Shown: one piece after another, positions 24,328 to 33,180 of the stretch
Layout of the letters: each line of letters opens with the position of its first letter
How positions within the stretch are numbered: position 1 is the stretch's first letter
From: DATBJJ01 sp963750915
GTDB taxonomy: Bacteria > Acidobacteriota > Vicinamibacteria > Vicinamibacterales > 2-12-FULL-66-21
Assembly: GCA_963750915.1 (NCBI GenBank)
Contig: CAVVSF010000005.1
Coordinates: 248,001-312,000, forward strand
Direction: 5' to 3'
Length of the DNA stretch: 64,000 bases
Program-made: the position numbers and the translations under genes
The notes under the pieces: model-generated
Told to the model about the DNA's origin: nothing
Database searches by the model: none
Seen by the model: only the letters and a program-made list of their open reading frames with translations

Positions 24328-26505
24328 TCAACCCGGCGGCGGGGTGCAGTCCTTTGCAGGCGTGACGACGGACAGGCGCTGCATACGGTCCCCTTCCTGG
24401 ATGGATTCGACAACCTCCATGCCGTCACAGACATAGGCGAAGACGGTATAGGTGTGGTCCAGCCGCGGCGAGTCGACCAGGTTGACGAAGATCTGCGAGT
24501 CGCCGGTGTCACGGCCGCGGGTGGAGATGCCGACGGTCCCGCGCCGGTGCGGCACCAGGCCCACTTCATCGCGGGCGAACGGGCAGTCGCCGCAGTACTC
24601 GTTGGCGTTCGGCCCGCCCCCCTGGATCACGAAGTTCGGCACGACGCGCTGGAAGGCGAGGCGGTCGTAGTACCCGATCCGCGCGAGCTCGAGGAACCGG
24701 GCGCTGGCATACGGCGCCACGCTGAAGAACCGCAGCTCGAAGTGGCGGCCGTCCTCCATCTCGATCCTCACCGCCTCGGTCGGCGTCCCGGAGTCAGCCG
24801 GCGCCGGGCGCGGGGCCCGCTCCGGCGGGTCGACGATCGCCGGCTTTCCCGTCCATTTCGTCACGACCACGCCGGCGGCGGCGGCGACGACCGGATCGAT
24901 GTCGGTGAGCAGTTCCGACAGGACGCCGGCCTGCTCCGCCGATCCCATCTCGGACAACCGCGCGATCAGCGCCAGCCTGACGTCGCGCGAGGTCTCGCAC
25001 CGCTCCTCGCTGATGCGCTCGAGCGCGTCGCTCAGCGCGCCGACGAGCGCCGGCGTCGCGGCAGCCCCCTGCAGCGCGGTCGCCGCGGCGAGGACAGCCT
25101 GATACGGCCTCACCTGGTGGCGACCGACAATCCGCGTCTTCCGCCCCAGCGCAGCGACGACGATCGCATCCGTCTCGCTGCCGCTGCGCTCGCGCAGCGC
25201 CGGCAGCGCCGCTTCGACGACGTTGTCGTCCTCGTCGCCGGCGAGACGCGTCAGCACCGCGACGTCGCCGAGCAGAACGGCGACACGGGCGGCGTACAAG
25301 CGCAACTGCCAGTTCTGGTGACGGGAGAAACTGTCGAGGTGCACCGCGGCGCGGTCCGGCGCCCGCTTCGCCAGCGCGACGAGGGCATGCGCCCGCCGCT
25401 GCCACGCGGCGGTGTTGTCGGGGCGCGCCGCTGTCGCGAGGCGCTCGGTGACGCCGGGATCGTCGTTGCACTGATCGCCGAGCGCGTCGAGCGCGGCCAG
25501 CGACACGCTCGGGTGCGGGTCGGTCAGTGCCTCGACCAGCGGGCCGCAGCCTTCGCTGGCGGCGCCGCGCGCGGCCCACGCCCGCACCGCCTCGAAGCGG
25601 ACGAGCGGCGCGTCATCCTCGAGAAACTGCCGGATCAGCCGCAGGCGTTCGTCGCCGGGCACCTGGAGGCCGGCGCCGGCCAGCGCCATAACGGCCACCC
25701 GGCGCGCCTCGAGATCGCCGGCGCGAATGCTGCGGACGACGTCGAGGTCGATGCCCTGCGCCGCCGCCAGCGCCAGCAGCACGTTGCGGCGACGCTCGAC
25801 TCGAAGCGGGTCGGAGATGAGAGCGAGCTCCTGCAGCTTCTCGATGGTTTCGGGCGAAAGGCGATGGACTTTGCGGTTGATGCGGGCCAGCGACTCGAGG
25901 CCGCGCGCCGCGCCGATGTGCGGCTCGTCGTCTGCCGCCCTGAACGTCGTCTCGAGGATACGGCGGAGGAACGATTCGGACGCCTGCCGCTGCGCGGCGC
26001 TGGCGTGCGGTATGCGGCCGAGCGATCGCGCCACGGCTGACAGCGCGATCGGCGCGCGCGCCGTGAGCTCCTGCGCCCCGGCCGCCAGCAGCGCATCGAC
26101 GACTGCCTGTTCCAGCTGTCCGCTCTCGGAGGACGGCCGTCGGGACGATCCTGCGTCGGACAGCGCTGGCCCGCGCAGTGACTGAGCGATCGCGTTCGCC
26201 GCCTCGGCGCGGGTTGGCTGGGTGGTGAGCAGCGGCAGCAGCTCGGGAATCGCGTCCCGACGCTCCAGCCGGCCGATGGCGCGGATCGCCAGCAGCTGCA
26301 GCTGCGGGTCCTGACCGCGCGCGGCGAGCGCCAGAGTCCGCAAGTCGTCCGGGTGCGGCGCCCGCGCATCCTCGATCTCGAGAACGGCGCGGCGTGTGAC
26401 CTCACGGGCGCGATCCCGCTCGGGCGTGCCGCCCCGCTGCCTCGCGGCAACCGCGCCGCCAGCGCCGAGCGCCAGCGCCAGACCGACGATCGCCGCGCTT
26501 CTCAT
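24328..26505 (-). CDS. Exported HEAT-repeat protein with C-terminal cyclophilin-type PPIase
   Basis: 725 residues from the ATG at 26505, which overlaps the DPP III stop by 4 bases. A signal peptide (IVGLALALGAGGAVAAR) precedes about 500 residues of alanine- and leucine-rich HEAT-like helices (for example DPHPSVSLAALDALGDQC, QLRLYAARVAVLLGD). After a Pro-rich linker (PPERAPRPAPADSG) a cyclophilin domain occupies about 580-725. It has FELRFFSVAPYASARFLELA, FQRVVPNFVIQGG and GDSQIFVNLVDSPRLDHTYT, matching the peptidyl-prolyl isomerase core. It is a likely periplasmic folding factor using HEAT repeats as a scaffold. Cotranscription with DPP III suggests a joint role in handling exported peptides or proteins. 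Confidence 0.87.
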   Translation of the reverse strand: MRSAAIVGLALALGAGGAVAARQRGGTPERDRAREVTRRAVLEIEDARAPHPDDLRTLALAARGQDPQLQLLAIRAIGRLERRDAIPELLPLLTTQPTRAEAANAIAQSLRGPALSDAGSSRRPSSESGQLEQAVVDALLAAGAQELTARAPIALSAVARSLGRIPHASAAQRQASESFLRRILETTFRAADDEPHIGAARGLESLARINRKVHRLSPETIEKLQELALISDPLRVERRRNVLLALAAAQGIDLDVVRSIRAGDLEARRVAVMALAGAGLQVPGDERLRLIRQFLEDDAPLVRFEAVRAWAARGAASEGCGPLVEALTDPHPSVSLAALDALGDQCNDDPGVTERLATAARPDNTAAWQRRAHALVALAKRAPDRAAVHLDSFSRHQNWQLRLYAARVAVLLGDVAVLTRLAGDEDDNVVEAALPALRERSGSETDAIVVAALGRKTRIVGRHQVRPYQAVLAAATALQGAAATPALVGALSDALERISEERCETSRDVRLALIARLSEMGSAEQAGVLSELLTDIDPVVAAAAGVVVTKWTGKPAIVDPPERAPRPAPADSGTPTEAVRIEMEDGRHFELRFFSVAPYASARFLELARIGYYDRLAFQRVVPNFVIQGGGPNANEYCGDCPFARDEVGLVPHRRGTVGISTRGRDTGDSQIFVNLVDSPRLDHTYTVFAYVCDGMEVVESIQEGDRMQRLSVVTPAKDCTPPPG

Positions 26506-28613
26506 CTCTTCTGATCTCCAACGCCGGCCAGACGTGCCGCGAGCGCGACCACGCCGTGTGCTACCGGTTCCGGCCCGAGTACCTCGAGCATCTGCGTCGC
26601 CAGGTCCATCGGATACGAGACTTTGACGTCCGAGATCTGACCATCGGCTGACTTGATTGCTTCCAGCCGCGGCTGCACGAAGCCGGTGTAGGACGGCATC
26701 TTCAGGCGATCGACGCGGGCGACGACCTCGTCGCGCAGCCGGGCGTCGAAATGGACGCCATAGGTGTCGAACAGCTTCACCGCCGCGTCGTAGTCGCCTT
26801 CGGCCTTGATCCGCTGCACCTCGGCCAGCAGCCGGCCGACGCCTTCCTGGAACGCCCCGGCATCGACCATGACGAAGAACGTCTTGCCCTCGCGCTCGCG
26901 GACGTCGATCGCCTTCGAGTTCGCCATCAGCCAGCGGACGATCATCTGCCGGTTGCGCATGTGGTCTTCCTCGATCTGCGTACCCTCGCGGATGCGCCGC
27001 AGCTGGACCAGCGCGTTGCGGGTGTAAGCCTCGTACTCGGCGAGGACGATCTCCTGCTGATCCTTCGCCTCGACCAGCCCGAGCTCGGCCAGCTTCGGGT
27101 TCGGGACGAAGTAAAGCGCCACCAGATCGGCGCGCGATTCCTCGAGCGCCGAGTACTGCTCCTTCAGCGCGGTCTGCGGGCTGCCCTTCAGCTTTTCCGA
27201 GATCAGTCCGGACGCATGGCCGATGACCTCGTGCATGTTGGTCGTCAACTCGCTGGCGACGGCGCTCCACTTCTCGGCCCGCGCCGCCTCCTCCGGCGTC
27301 CACGCGAACTCGCGCCGGAACTCGGCGGTCGTCGATCGATCGTAGGCCTCGTTGACGTTCGAGAGCGACACCGACTTGCTGCCGAACTTCTCGCGAATCG
27401 TCTGGTCGTTCGGCAGGTTGATGCCGACCGGGGTGATCGGTCCGGAGTCGCCGGTCTCGACGACGACGTCGATGGCGTTGGCGGTGATGCCGGTGACGCC
27501 GGTCTTGCGATAGCGGGCGTCCCACGGCATCCGATCCTCGAACCACTGGGCGTCGGCTGCGAGCTTGCGGATCTCGGCGGTCTTGACCGGATCGACGTAG
27601 AAGACGAGCGCCTCCCACGAGCCCTTCATCCCGCGCGCGTCCATGTAGACTTCGATGAAGCCGTTGATGGTGTCGACCGGCGAGGCCTTGTCTTCGACCC
27701 AGGCGACGTCGTAGGCGGCCCGATCGCTGGTCTCGCCGGTGCGATAGAACTTGATCAGCGCCGACAGCGCCCGGGCCATCGGCTCGGTGGCGTATGGCAG
27801 CGCCGCCTCGAGGTGCGAGACGATGTTCTTGATCTGCGCGTCGTAGCGGCCGCCGACGCGATAGACCTCTTCGACCAGCTTGCCATCCTTCTTTACCAGC
27901 CGCGAGTTCAAGGGGTGCTTCTCATCGAAGCCCTCGACGTCCTTCATTGTCACGCCGACGTAGAGGTTGTTGGCGCTGGTCGCGAGGATGTCCTTGTCCT
28001 TGCCCGGCGTCTTGCTGGTGACGATCGGGTCGACTGCCGCGTCGAAGAAGAGCGGCTGCATGCGGGTCAGCATCGCCGTCAGCGTTTCGCCCGGCTGCAG
28101 CGGGAACTTCGCGCCGTTGGTCTGCGCCGCGGCCGCGGCGGCCGCGAACGCGGCCGGGGTGCACGTCATCACGAACTTGCGCGCCGTGAGGTTGTTGTAG
28201 GGACCGGTGTTGATCCAGAACAGCTTCGTGTAGCGCTCGATCTCGGCCAGCGTCGCCGCGTCGACGCCTCTGGCGTGGGTGAGGATCTCCTCGAGCACAT
28301 CACGCATCTCGAGGTTGTGTTCGTAGCGCTGGTCGTAGAAGATGTCGCGCCCGGCGAGCGCCGCCTGATAGAGGTGCCAGATCAGAACCTTCTCCTTCAC
28401 CGCCAGCTTCTCGAAGCCGTCGGCGTAGAGCTGCACCACGGCTGCGTCGTCGACGCGCTCGAGAAGGTACTTGCGACCGGCGGGCGCGGTTGCGGCCGGT
28501 GCCGCCGGCGCCGACGTCCCGGTCGTAGGCGTGTTGCTCGACGAGCCCGAGCCACAGCCACCTGTCACTGCCATAACTACTCCAATCAAAGCCATGGGGA
28601 GGGTGGAACGCAT
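26502..28613 (-). CDS. Dipeptidyl peptidase III-like metallopeptidase (M49), lipoprotein
   Basis: A 703-residue protein. The N-terminus has a lipobox-like VTGGC (residue 20) followed by a Ser/Thr/Ala-rich linker. The M49 zinc motif is H461-E-V-I-G-H466 (HEXXGH; in eukaryotic DPP III it is HELLGH), and the third ligand motif is E491-E-S-R-A-D (EECRAE-like). DPP III removes dipeptides from oligopeptide N-termini. A lipoprotein form would act outside the inner membrane. It is preceded by the MBL-fold gene (29-base gap) and its stop overlaps the HEAT-cyclophilin gene, suggesting a peptide-processing operon. Length and motif spacing look complete. Confidence 0.88.
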   Translation of the reverse strand: MRSTLPMALIGVVMAVTGGCGSGSSSNTPTTGTSAPAAPAATAPAGRKYLLERVDDAAVVQLYADGFEKLAVKEKVLIWHLYQAALAGRDIFYDQRYEHNLEMRDVLEEILTHARGVDAATLAEIERYTKLFWINTGPYNNLTARKFVMTCTPAAFAAAAAAAQTNGAKFPLQPGETLTAMLTRMQPLFFDAAVDPIVTSKTPGKDKDILATSANNLYVGVTMKDVEGFDEKHPLNSRLVKKDGKLVEEVYRVGGRYDAQIKNIVSHLEAALPYATEPMARALSALIKFYRTGETSDRAAYDVAWVEDKASPVDTINGFIEVYMDARGMKGSWEALVFYVDPVKTAEIRKLAADAQWFEDRMPWDARYRKTGVTGITANAIDVVVETGDSGPITPVGINLPNDQTIREKFGSKSVSLSNVNEAYDRSTTAEFRREFAWTPEEAARAEKWSAVASELTTNMHEVIGHASGLISEKLKGSPQTALKEQYSALEESRADLVALYFVPNPKLAELGLVEAKDQQEIVLAEYEAYTRNALVQLRRIREGTQIEEDHMRNRQMIVRWLMANSKAIDVREREGKTFFVMVDAGAFQEGVGRLLAEVQRIKAEGDYDAAVKLFDTYGVHFDARLRDEVVARVDRLKMPSYTGFVQPRLEAIKSADGQISDVKVSYPMDLATQMLEVLGPEPVAHGVVALAARLAGVGDQKR

Positions 28614-28642
28614 GAACTATTGTCCTTCGTTCGCTCAGCGTG

Positions 28643-30094
28643 CTATGCCAACTCGACCGTCTCCGCGTGGTTCGGGATCTTCGTTGGCCATTTCAATTCC
28701 GCCGCGATCTTCGCCTGCAGCGCTTCCATTGCCGTCGGCTCGCCATGGACCAGGAACGTCATCGCCGGCGGGCGCTTGAAACCGCCCAGCCACCGCAGGA
28801 TCTCCTGCGAGTCGGCGTGGGCGGACATCGAATCGATCTTCTCGACGCGCGCGTTCACCGGCACAAGGTTGCCGTGAATCTTGACTGCCGACGCGCCGTC
28901 CGCGAGATGGCGGCCGCGCGTACCCTCGGCCTGGAAGCCGACGAGAAGCACGGTGTTGCGCGGGTCCGGCAGCGACGCCTTGAGATGGTGCAGCACCCGG
29001 CCGCCGGTCGCCATGCCGCTCGACGAGATGATGATGGCCGGCTGTCGCGAGCTCGTCAGCTGCTTCGAATCCTGGGCCGACGAAACCGTCCGGAAGCGCT
29101 GGGTCGCGAAGACCGCGACCTGCCGTTCCTGCCGCGCCTCCTGGCGGCGCCGCTCCTTGCTTTCGTTGCGTGCCGCCGGCCCGTGCGGCGCGATCTCGTC
29201 GGTAGCCTCCGGCTGCAGGTCCTCGTCGAGCTCGTTGACGCGTTCGATGTAGCGGCCCAGCGCCGTAACTGCCATCGGGCTGTCGACGTAGACCGGCATG
29301 ACCGGGATCCGCTTCTGCTCTTCCAGCCGCTTGATCCAGTAGATCAACTCTTCGACGCGGCCGATCGCGAACGCGGGAATGACGATGCGGCCGCCGCGCT
29401 CGAACGTCGCCTTGACGACCTGCGCCAGGCGCTCGCCGTCGTCGTCCCGCTCGTGGATACGGTTGCCGTACGTCGACTCGACGAGCAGGTAGTCGGCCTC
29501 GTCGACCATCGTCGGATCGGGCAGCACCGGCCGATTGAAGCGGCCGAGATCGCCGCCGAAAAGGATGGTCTTGCCGTTGACGCGGATCCGCGCGTACGCG
29601 GAGCCGAGCAGATGCCCGGCGTTGATGAAGTCGACCTCGACGCCGTCTGCGACAGGGATTGGCCGATCGTAGCCGACCGGCTGGAGGTGCGTGATCGCCC
29701 GATGCGCGTCGGTCTCCGTGTAGAGCGGCAGCGCCGGCGCGTGTTTGGAGTAGTTGTGCCGGTTGGCGTTTTCCGCATCTTCTTCCTGCAGCCGACCGGA
29801 ATCGGGCAGGACGATGCGGCAGAGGTCCTGGGTACCGGCGGTGCAGAAGATGCGGCCGCGGAAGCCGTCGGCGACGAGCCGCGGGAGATAGCCGCAGTGA
29901 TCGAGATGCGCGTGCGTGAGGACGATGGCCGAGAGCTCTGACGGCTTGACCGGAAACGGCCGCCAGTTGCGCTCGCGCAGGTCTTTCAGGCCCTGAAAGA
30001 GGCCGCCATCGACGAGCACCCTGGCCGAGCCGGTGTCGAGCAGATGCTTCGAGCCCGTCACCGTACGCGCGGCTCCCAGGAACGTCAGATTCAT
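28643..30094 (-). CDS. MBL-fold metallo-hydrolase with RNA-specificity (beta-CASP/RMMBL) domains
   Basis: 483 residues. The metallo-beta-lactamase motif is T60-H61-A-H63-L-D65-H66. Later histidine and acidic motifs include INAGHLLGSA and FGGDLGRF. A beta-CASP domain follows, and the RMMBL tail shows VEKIDSMSAHADSQEI (histidine motif) and FLVHGEPTAM. The organisation matches bacterial CPSF/YSH1-like proteins and beta-CASP RNases, with probable exo/endoribonuclease activity in the cytoplasm. A Glu/Arg-rich insertion (residues 315-340) lies between the CASP parts. It sits between the PLP-dependent enzyme (14-base gap upstream) and DPP III, on one transcript. Confidence 0.9.
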   Translation of the reverse strand: MNLTFLGAARTVTGSKHLLDTGSARVLVDGGLFQGLKDLRERNWRPFPVKPSELSAIVLTHAHLDHCGYLPRLVADGFRGRIFCTAGTQDLCRIVLPDSGRLQEEDAENANRHNYSKHAPALPLYTETDAHRAITHLQPVGYDRPIPVADGVEVDFINAGHLLGSAYARIRVNGKTILFGGDLGRFNRPVLPDPTMVDEADYLLVESTYGNRIHERDDDGERLAQVVKATFERGGRIVIPAFAIGRVEELIYWIKRLEEQKRIPVMPVYVDSPMAVTALGRYIERVNELDEDLQPEATDEIAPHGPAARNESKERRRQEARQERQVAVFATQRFRTVSSAQDSKQLTSSRQPAIIISSSGMATGGRVLHHLKASLPDPRNTVLLVGFQAEGTRGRHLADGASAVKIHGNLVPVNARVEKIDSMSAHADSQEILRWLGGFKRPPAMTFLVHGEPTAMEALQAKIAAELKWPTKIPNHAETVELA

Positions 30095-30108
30095 GTGTCT
30101 GTGCCCTG

Positions 30109-31080
30109 CTACGCGAAAATGGCCACCTGCCCGCCGGTGTGCCAGAAGACAACCGATTGGTCGCGGCTGAAATCGCCGCGGCGAATGTAGGCGATCAGGC
30201 CGGCCATCGCCTTGGCCGTGTACGTGGGATCGACGAAGAGCGCTTCGGTCCGCGCCAGCAGTTCGAGCGCCTCGCGGCCGGCCGGCGACGGAATGCCGTA
30301 GCCGTCGCCGACGAAGTCGTCGTCGACGATGACGTCAGCGGAGTCGAACCGTTCGCGATCGGTGCCAATCAGGTCGGCGAGGCCGGCAAGGATGCGGCGG
30401 ATCTCCGCCGTCAGCGCCGCACGCGGCTCGTCGGCGCTGATCCCGATGACCCTCGTCCTGACGCCGGCGAGGGCGCAGCCGGCGACGAGCCCGGCCTGCG
30501 TGCCGCCCGACGACGAGGCGTGGATGATGACGTCGGGAGGCGGAATCTGCTCCAGCAACTCGATGACAGCGTGGGCGAAGGCGGCGGCCCCGAGCGGCGT
30601 CGAGGCGCCGATCGGGATGACGTAGGGCCGGCGGCCGGCGGCGCGCTCGCGGTCCGCCGCAGCTTCCATGGCGGCGGTGCGGGCCTCGCGGCTGTCGACG
30701 GCGATGATCTCGGCGCCGAGCAGGCGATCGAGGAGGGCGTTGGCGCGAGGTTCCGCTGCAGGCTGACCACTTGCCCCACTGGTGACGAGAATGGCGCGCA
30801 GGCCGAGGCGCGCCGCGGCGGCGGCGGTGACGCGGGCATGGTTGGACTGGACCCCGCCGGCAGTAATCAGCGTGTCCGCCTGCTGGGCGACGGCGTCGGC
30901 CGCCACCAGCCGCATCTTGCGGACCTTGTTGCCGCCGAACGCGAAGGCGATCGCGTCGTCGCGCTTGACCAGCAGCCTCGGCGCGGCCGCGAGCGCGCTG
31001 CGCAGCCGCGGCATTTCTTCGACTGGCGTGGGCTCCGGGGCGAAAGGGATGGAGGGCAGCGAGCCCAGTGCGCCAAGCAC
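30109..31080 (-). CDS. PLP-dependent D-cysteine desulfhydrase / ACC deaminase-family enzyme
   Basis: 323 residues from the GTG at 31080, the only plausible start that keeps the conserved N-terminus. It is a fold-type II PLP enzyme. LLVKRDDAIAFAFGGNKVRK carries the PLP lysine K52, followed by DTLITAGGVQSNHARVTAAA, the phosphate loop ASSSGGTQAGL, and GYGIPSPAGREAL. The Asn-Lys context is that of D-cysteine desulfhydrase and 1-aminocyclopropane-1-carboxylate deaminase, and the exact substrate is not resolved. It is first in the leftward operon (MBL, DPP III, HEAT-cyclophilin). A TATAGT box 6 bases before the GTG suggests a leaderless transcript. Divergent from the MTHFR-like gene 21 bases away. 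Confidence 0.88.
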   Translation of the reverse strand: MLGALGSLPSIPFAPEPTPVEEMPRLRSALAAAPRLLVKRDDAIAFAFGGNKVRKMRLVAADAVAQQADTLITAGGVQSNHARVTAAAAARLGLRAILVTSGASGQPAAEPRANALLDRLLGAEIIAVDSREARTAAMEAAADRERAAGRRPYVIPIGASTPLGAAAFAHAVIELLEQIPPPDVIIHASSSGGTQAGLVAGCALAGVRTRVIGISADEPRAALTAEIRRILAGLADLIGTDRERFDSADVIVDDDFVGDGYGIPSPAGREALELLARTEALFVDPTYTAKAMAGLIAYIRRGDFSRDQSVVFWHTGGQVAIFA

Positions 31081-31101
31081 CCAGTTACTATATAGCCAGG
31101 G
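31081..31101. promoter_or_regulatory. 21-base bidirectional promoter, apparently leaderless both ways
   Basis: The whole gap between two divergent start codons is 21 bases, centred on the near-palindrome CTATATAG (31088-31095). On the minus strand TATAGT lies 6 bases before the GTG at 31080. On the plus strand TATATA (31089-31094) lies 7 bases before the ATG at 31102. No Shine-Dalgarno fits. Transcription would start at or within a base or two of each initiation codon. Promoter function is inferred. Confidence 0.5.
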
Positions 31102-31971
31102 ATGAGCATCCTTCTCGAACGCCTGCAGTCCACCACGCCAGTCATCACCGCCGAGCTGCGTCCGCCGCGGGCGGAGCTCGCCACCGGCGCGAGCATGGAC
31201 GCGTGGATCGACACCTATCACGCCATCAAGGGGCTGACGCGCAACGACACGTTCGTGTTCCTGACCGACAGCGCCGTCGGCCTGAAGGAGGAAGACAACC
31301 TGCGGCACCTCGTCAGCAACATGGGCAGCGACGTCCCGCGCTCGAGCGTGACGCCGTTCCTGACGACCAAGCACACGCTGCAGCACTGCCTCGCGTACGC
31401 CGACCGCGCGTATCAGCAGGGGTTCGAATCGCTCGTCATCCTCGGCGGCGACAAGAGCGTCGGGCCGCCGCGCTGTGTCGAGCACGCCTGGCAGCTGCGC
31501 GAGCACATCCGCCGGCATCAGCCGGGACTGACGCTCGGCGGCTGGGCCAACCCGCATGCAACGGCGGCGAACCAGGTCGGCTACCTCCTCGACGAGGACG
31601 CCAACGCCGAGTTCTACCTGACGCAGATCGTGTCGCACCACAGCCGGCCCGCCGTCGCCCGGTTCCTCGAGGAAGCCGATCGCCGCGGTCTGTCGGTGCC
31701 GGGGCTCTTCGGCGTCTTCTACTACCGATCCGCCAACGCGAAGACCCTCGACATCCTCCGCAGCTTCCTGCCGGTCCCGATCGACGAGCTGACGCGCGAG
31801 TTCGCGGCCGGCGCGACCGCCGACGAGATCTGCGCCCGCTCGATTCGCGATCTCACCGCCGCCGGCGTCCGCCACTTCTACGTCAGCAACCTGCCCGTGG
31901 GCAAAGCCGCGTCGACGCTCGACCGCGTGCTGCGCCTGGCGCGCGAGTCGGCGCCGGCGACGTCGGGATGA
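31102..31971 (+). CDS. Methylenetetrahydrofolate reductase-like protein, divergent
   Basis: 289 residues. Features of the MTHFR (MetF) TIM barrel are visible: ITAELRPPR near residue 18 in the place of the catalytic FEFFPP glutamate, SLVILGGD (D117), then GGWANPHATAANQVG and EFYLTQIVSHHSRPAV, which match the ITQIVFD region. The TYGAGGS substrate-binding motif of canonical MetF is absent, so a paralogue acting on a related folate or methylation substrate is likely. It is followed after 9 bases by an aminotransferase gene in the same operon. It starts at a TATATA box 7 bases upstream. FAD binding is expected from the family but not shown. Confidence 0.78.
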   Translation: MSILLERLQSTTPVITAELRPPRAELATGASMDAWIDTYHAIKGLTRNDTFVFLTDSAVGLKEEDNLRHLVSNMGSDVPRSSVTPFLTTKHTLQHCLAYADRAYQQGFESLVILGGDKSVGPPRCVEHAWQLREHIRRHQPGLTLGGWANPHATAANQVGYLLDEDANAEFYLTQIVSHHSRPAVARFLEEADRRGLSVPGLFGVFYYRSANAKTLDILRSFLPVPIDELTREFAAGATADEICARSIRDLTAAGVRHFYVSNLPVGKAASTLDRVLRLARESAPATSG

Positions 31972-31980
31972 CCGCTCAAC

Positions 31981-33156
31981 ATGGCCCACTTCATCGACGA
32001 CGTGCCGTTGTCGGGAATCATCCGCATCCGCGACATGATGTACGGCGTCAAGGATCCGTTCCGGCTCGATCAGGGCGACGTCAGCTTCGACGCGCCGGAC
32101 ACCGTCAAGCGCGCGATGCAGCGCGCCATCGACGACAACCGCAGCCACTACCTGCAAACGACCGGCGTGCCGCGGCTGCTCGAGCTGCTGGCCGACAAGC
32201 TGCGCCTCAAGAATCACATTCCGGTCGCGTCACCGGACGAGATCATGGTGACGATGGGCGGCATTCACGCGCTGTTCATCCTGTGCCACGGCCTGCTCGA
32301 ACCTGGTGACGAAGTAATCGTGCCGGATCCGGAGTGGCCGCCGGCGATGGGCAACATCCGGCTGGCGCACGGCGTCCCGGTACCGTGCCCGCTGCGCGAA
32401 CGCCTCGGGTGGCGGTGGGATCTCGACGAGCTCGCGGCGCGCATCACGCCGCGGACGCGCGCGATCTACGTCAACTCGCCGCACAATCCGACCGGCGGGG
32501 TGCTGTCACGGCAGGATCATGAGGGCATCGCCGCGCTGGCGACGCGGCATGGCCTGTGGGTGCTGTCCGACGAGGCCTATGAGGACGTCATCTACGACGG
32601 CACCGAGCACGTCAGCCCGGCGTCGCTGCCGGGGATGCACGAGCGGACGATCTCCTTCTACACCCTCAGCAAGTCGTACGCGATGACCGGGCTCCGCCTC
32701 GGCTACGTCGTCGTCCGCGATGCGGCCGTGCGCGACCGCATGAAGAAGGTGCTGTTCTACACCGCCAGCAACGTGACGTCGATCGTGCAGTACGGCGCGA
32801 TCGGCGCGCTCGAAGGATCGCAGGAGTGCATCGCGGCATTTCGCACCGAGCTGCAGGCGCGGCGCGATCTGTTCTTCGAAGGGATCAGGAAGCACGCCGG
32901 TGGAGTGCTGAGCGGCGCGCCGCCGAAGGGGGCGTTCTACGCCTTTCTCGCGATCGACCCGTCATGGACGCCGCCGGCGGACGCGCCGGCGTCGAAGTCC
33001 TGGGCGCTCGCCCAGTACCTCATCGAGCGCGGCCGGATCGGCTGCGTGCCTGGCGCCGACTTCGGCGCGAATGGCGAGGGCTACGTCCGTTTCTGCTTCG
33101 CGCGGGATCGCAAGGAGCTCACCGGCGCGCTGGAGTCGATGCGGGAGTTGTTCTGA
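31981..33156 (+). CDS. PLP-dependent aminotransferase class I/II
   Basis: 391 residues. The PLP lysine is K231 in TLSKSYAMTGLRLGY. Other family marks are IYVNSPHNPTGGVL, the aspartate of DEAYEDVIYDG, and the C-terminal arginine in VRFCFARD. It resembles aspartate/tyrosine-type aminotransferases of subgroup I. It starts 9 bases after the MTHFR-like stop on the same strand, so the pair is one transcript. Together with the divergent desulfhydrase/deaminase this neighbourhood touches sulfur amino-acid and one-carbon chemistry, but the substrates are not defined. Confidence 0.9.
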   Translation: MAHFIDDVPLSGIIRIRDMMYGVKDPFRLDQGDVSFDAPDTVKRAMQRAIDDNRSHYLQTTGVPRLLELLADKLRLKNHIPVASPDEIMVTMGGIHALFILCHGLLEPGDEVIVPDPEWPPAMGNIRLAHGVPVPCPLRERLGWRWDLDELAARITPRTRAIYVNSPHNPTGGVLSRQDHEGIAALATRHGLWVLSDEAYEDVIYDGTEHVSPASLPGMHERTISFYTLSKSYAMTGLRLGYVVVRDAAVRDRMKKVLFYTASNVTSIVQYGAIGALEGSQECIAAFRTELQARRDLFFEGIRKHAGGVLSGAPPKGAFYAFLAIDPSWTPPADAPASKSWALAQYLIERGRIGCVPGADFGANGEGYVRFCFARDRKELTGALESMRELF

Positions 33157-33180
33157 TTCCGGGCCGTCAGGCGCCGGCGG

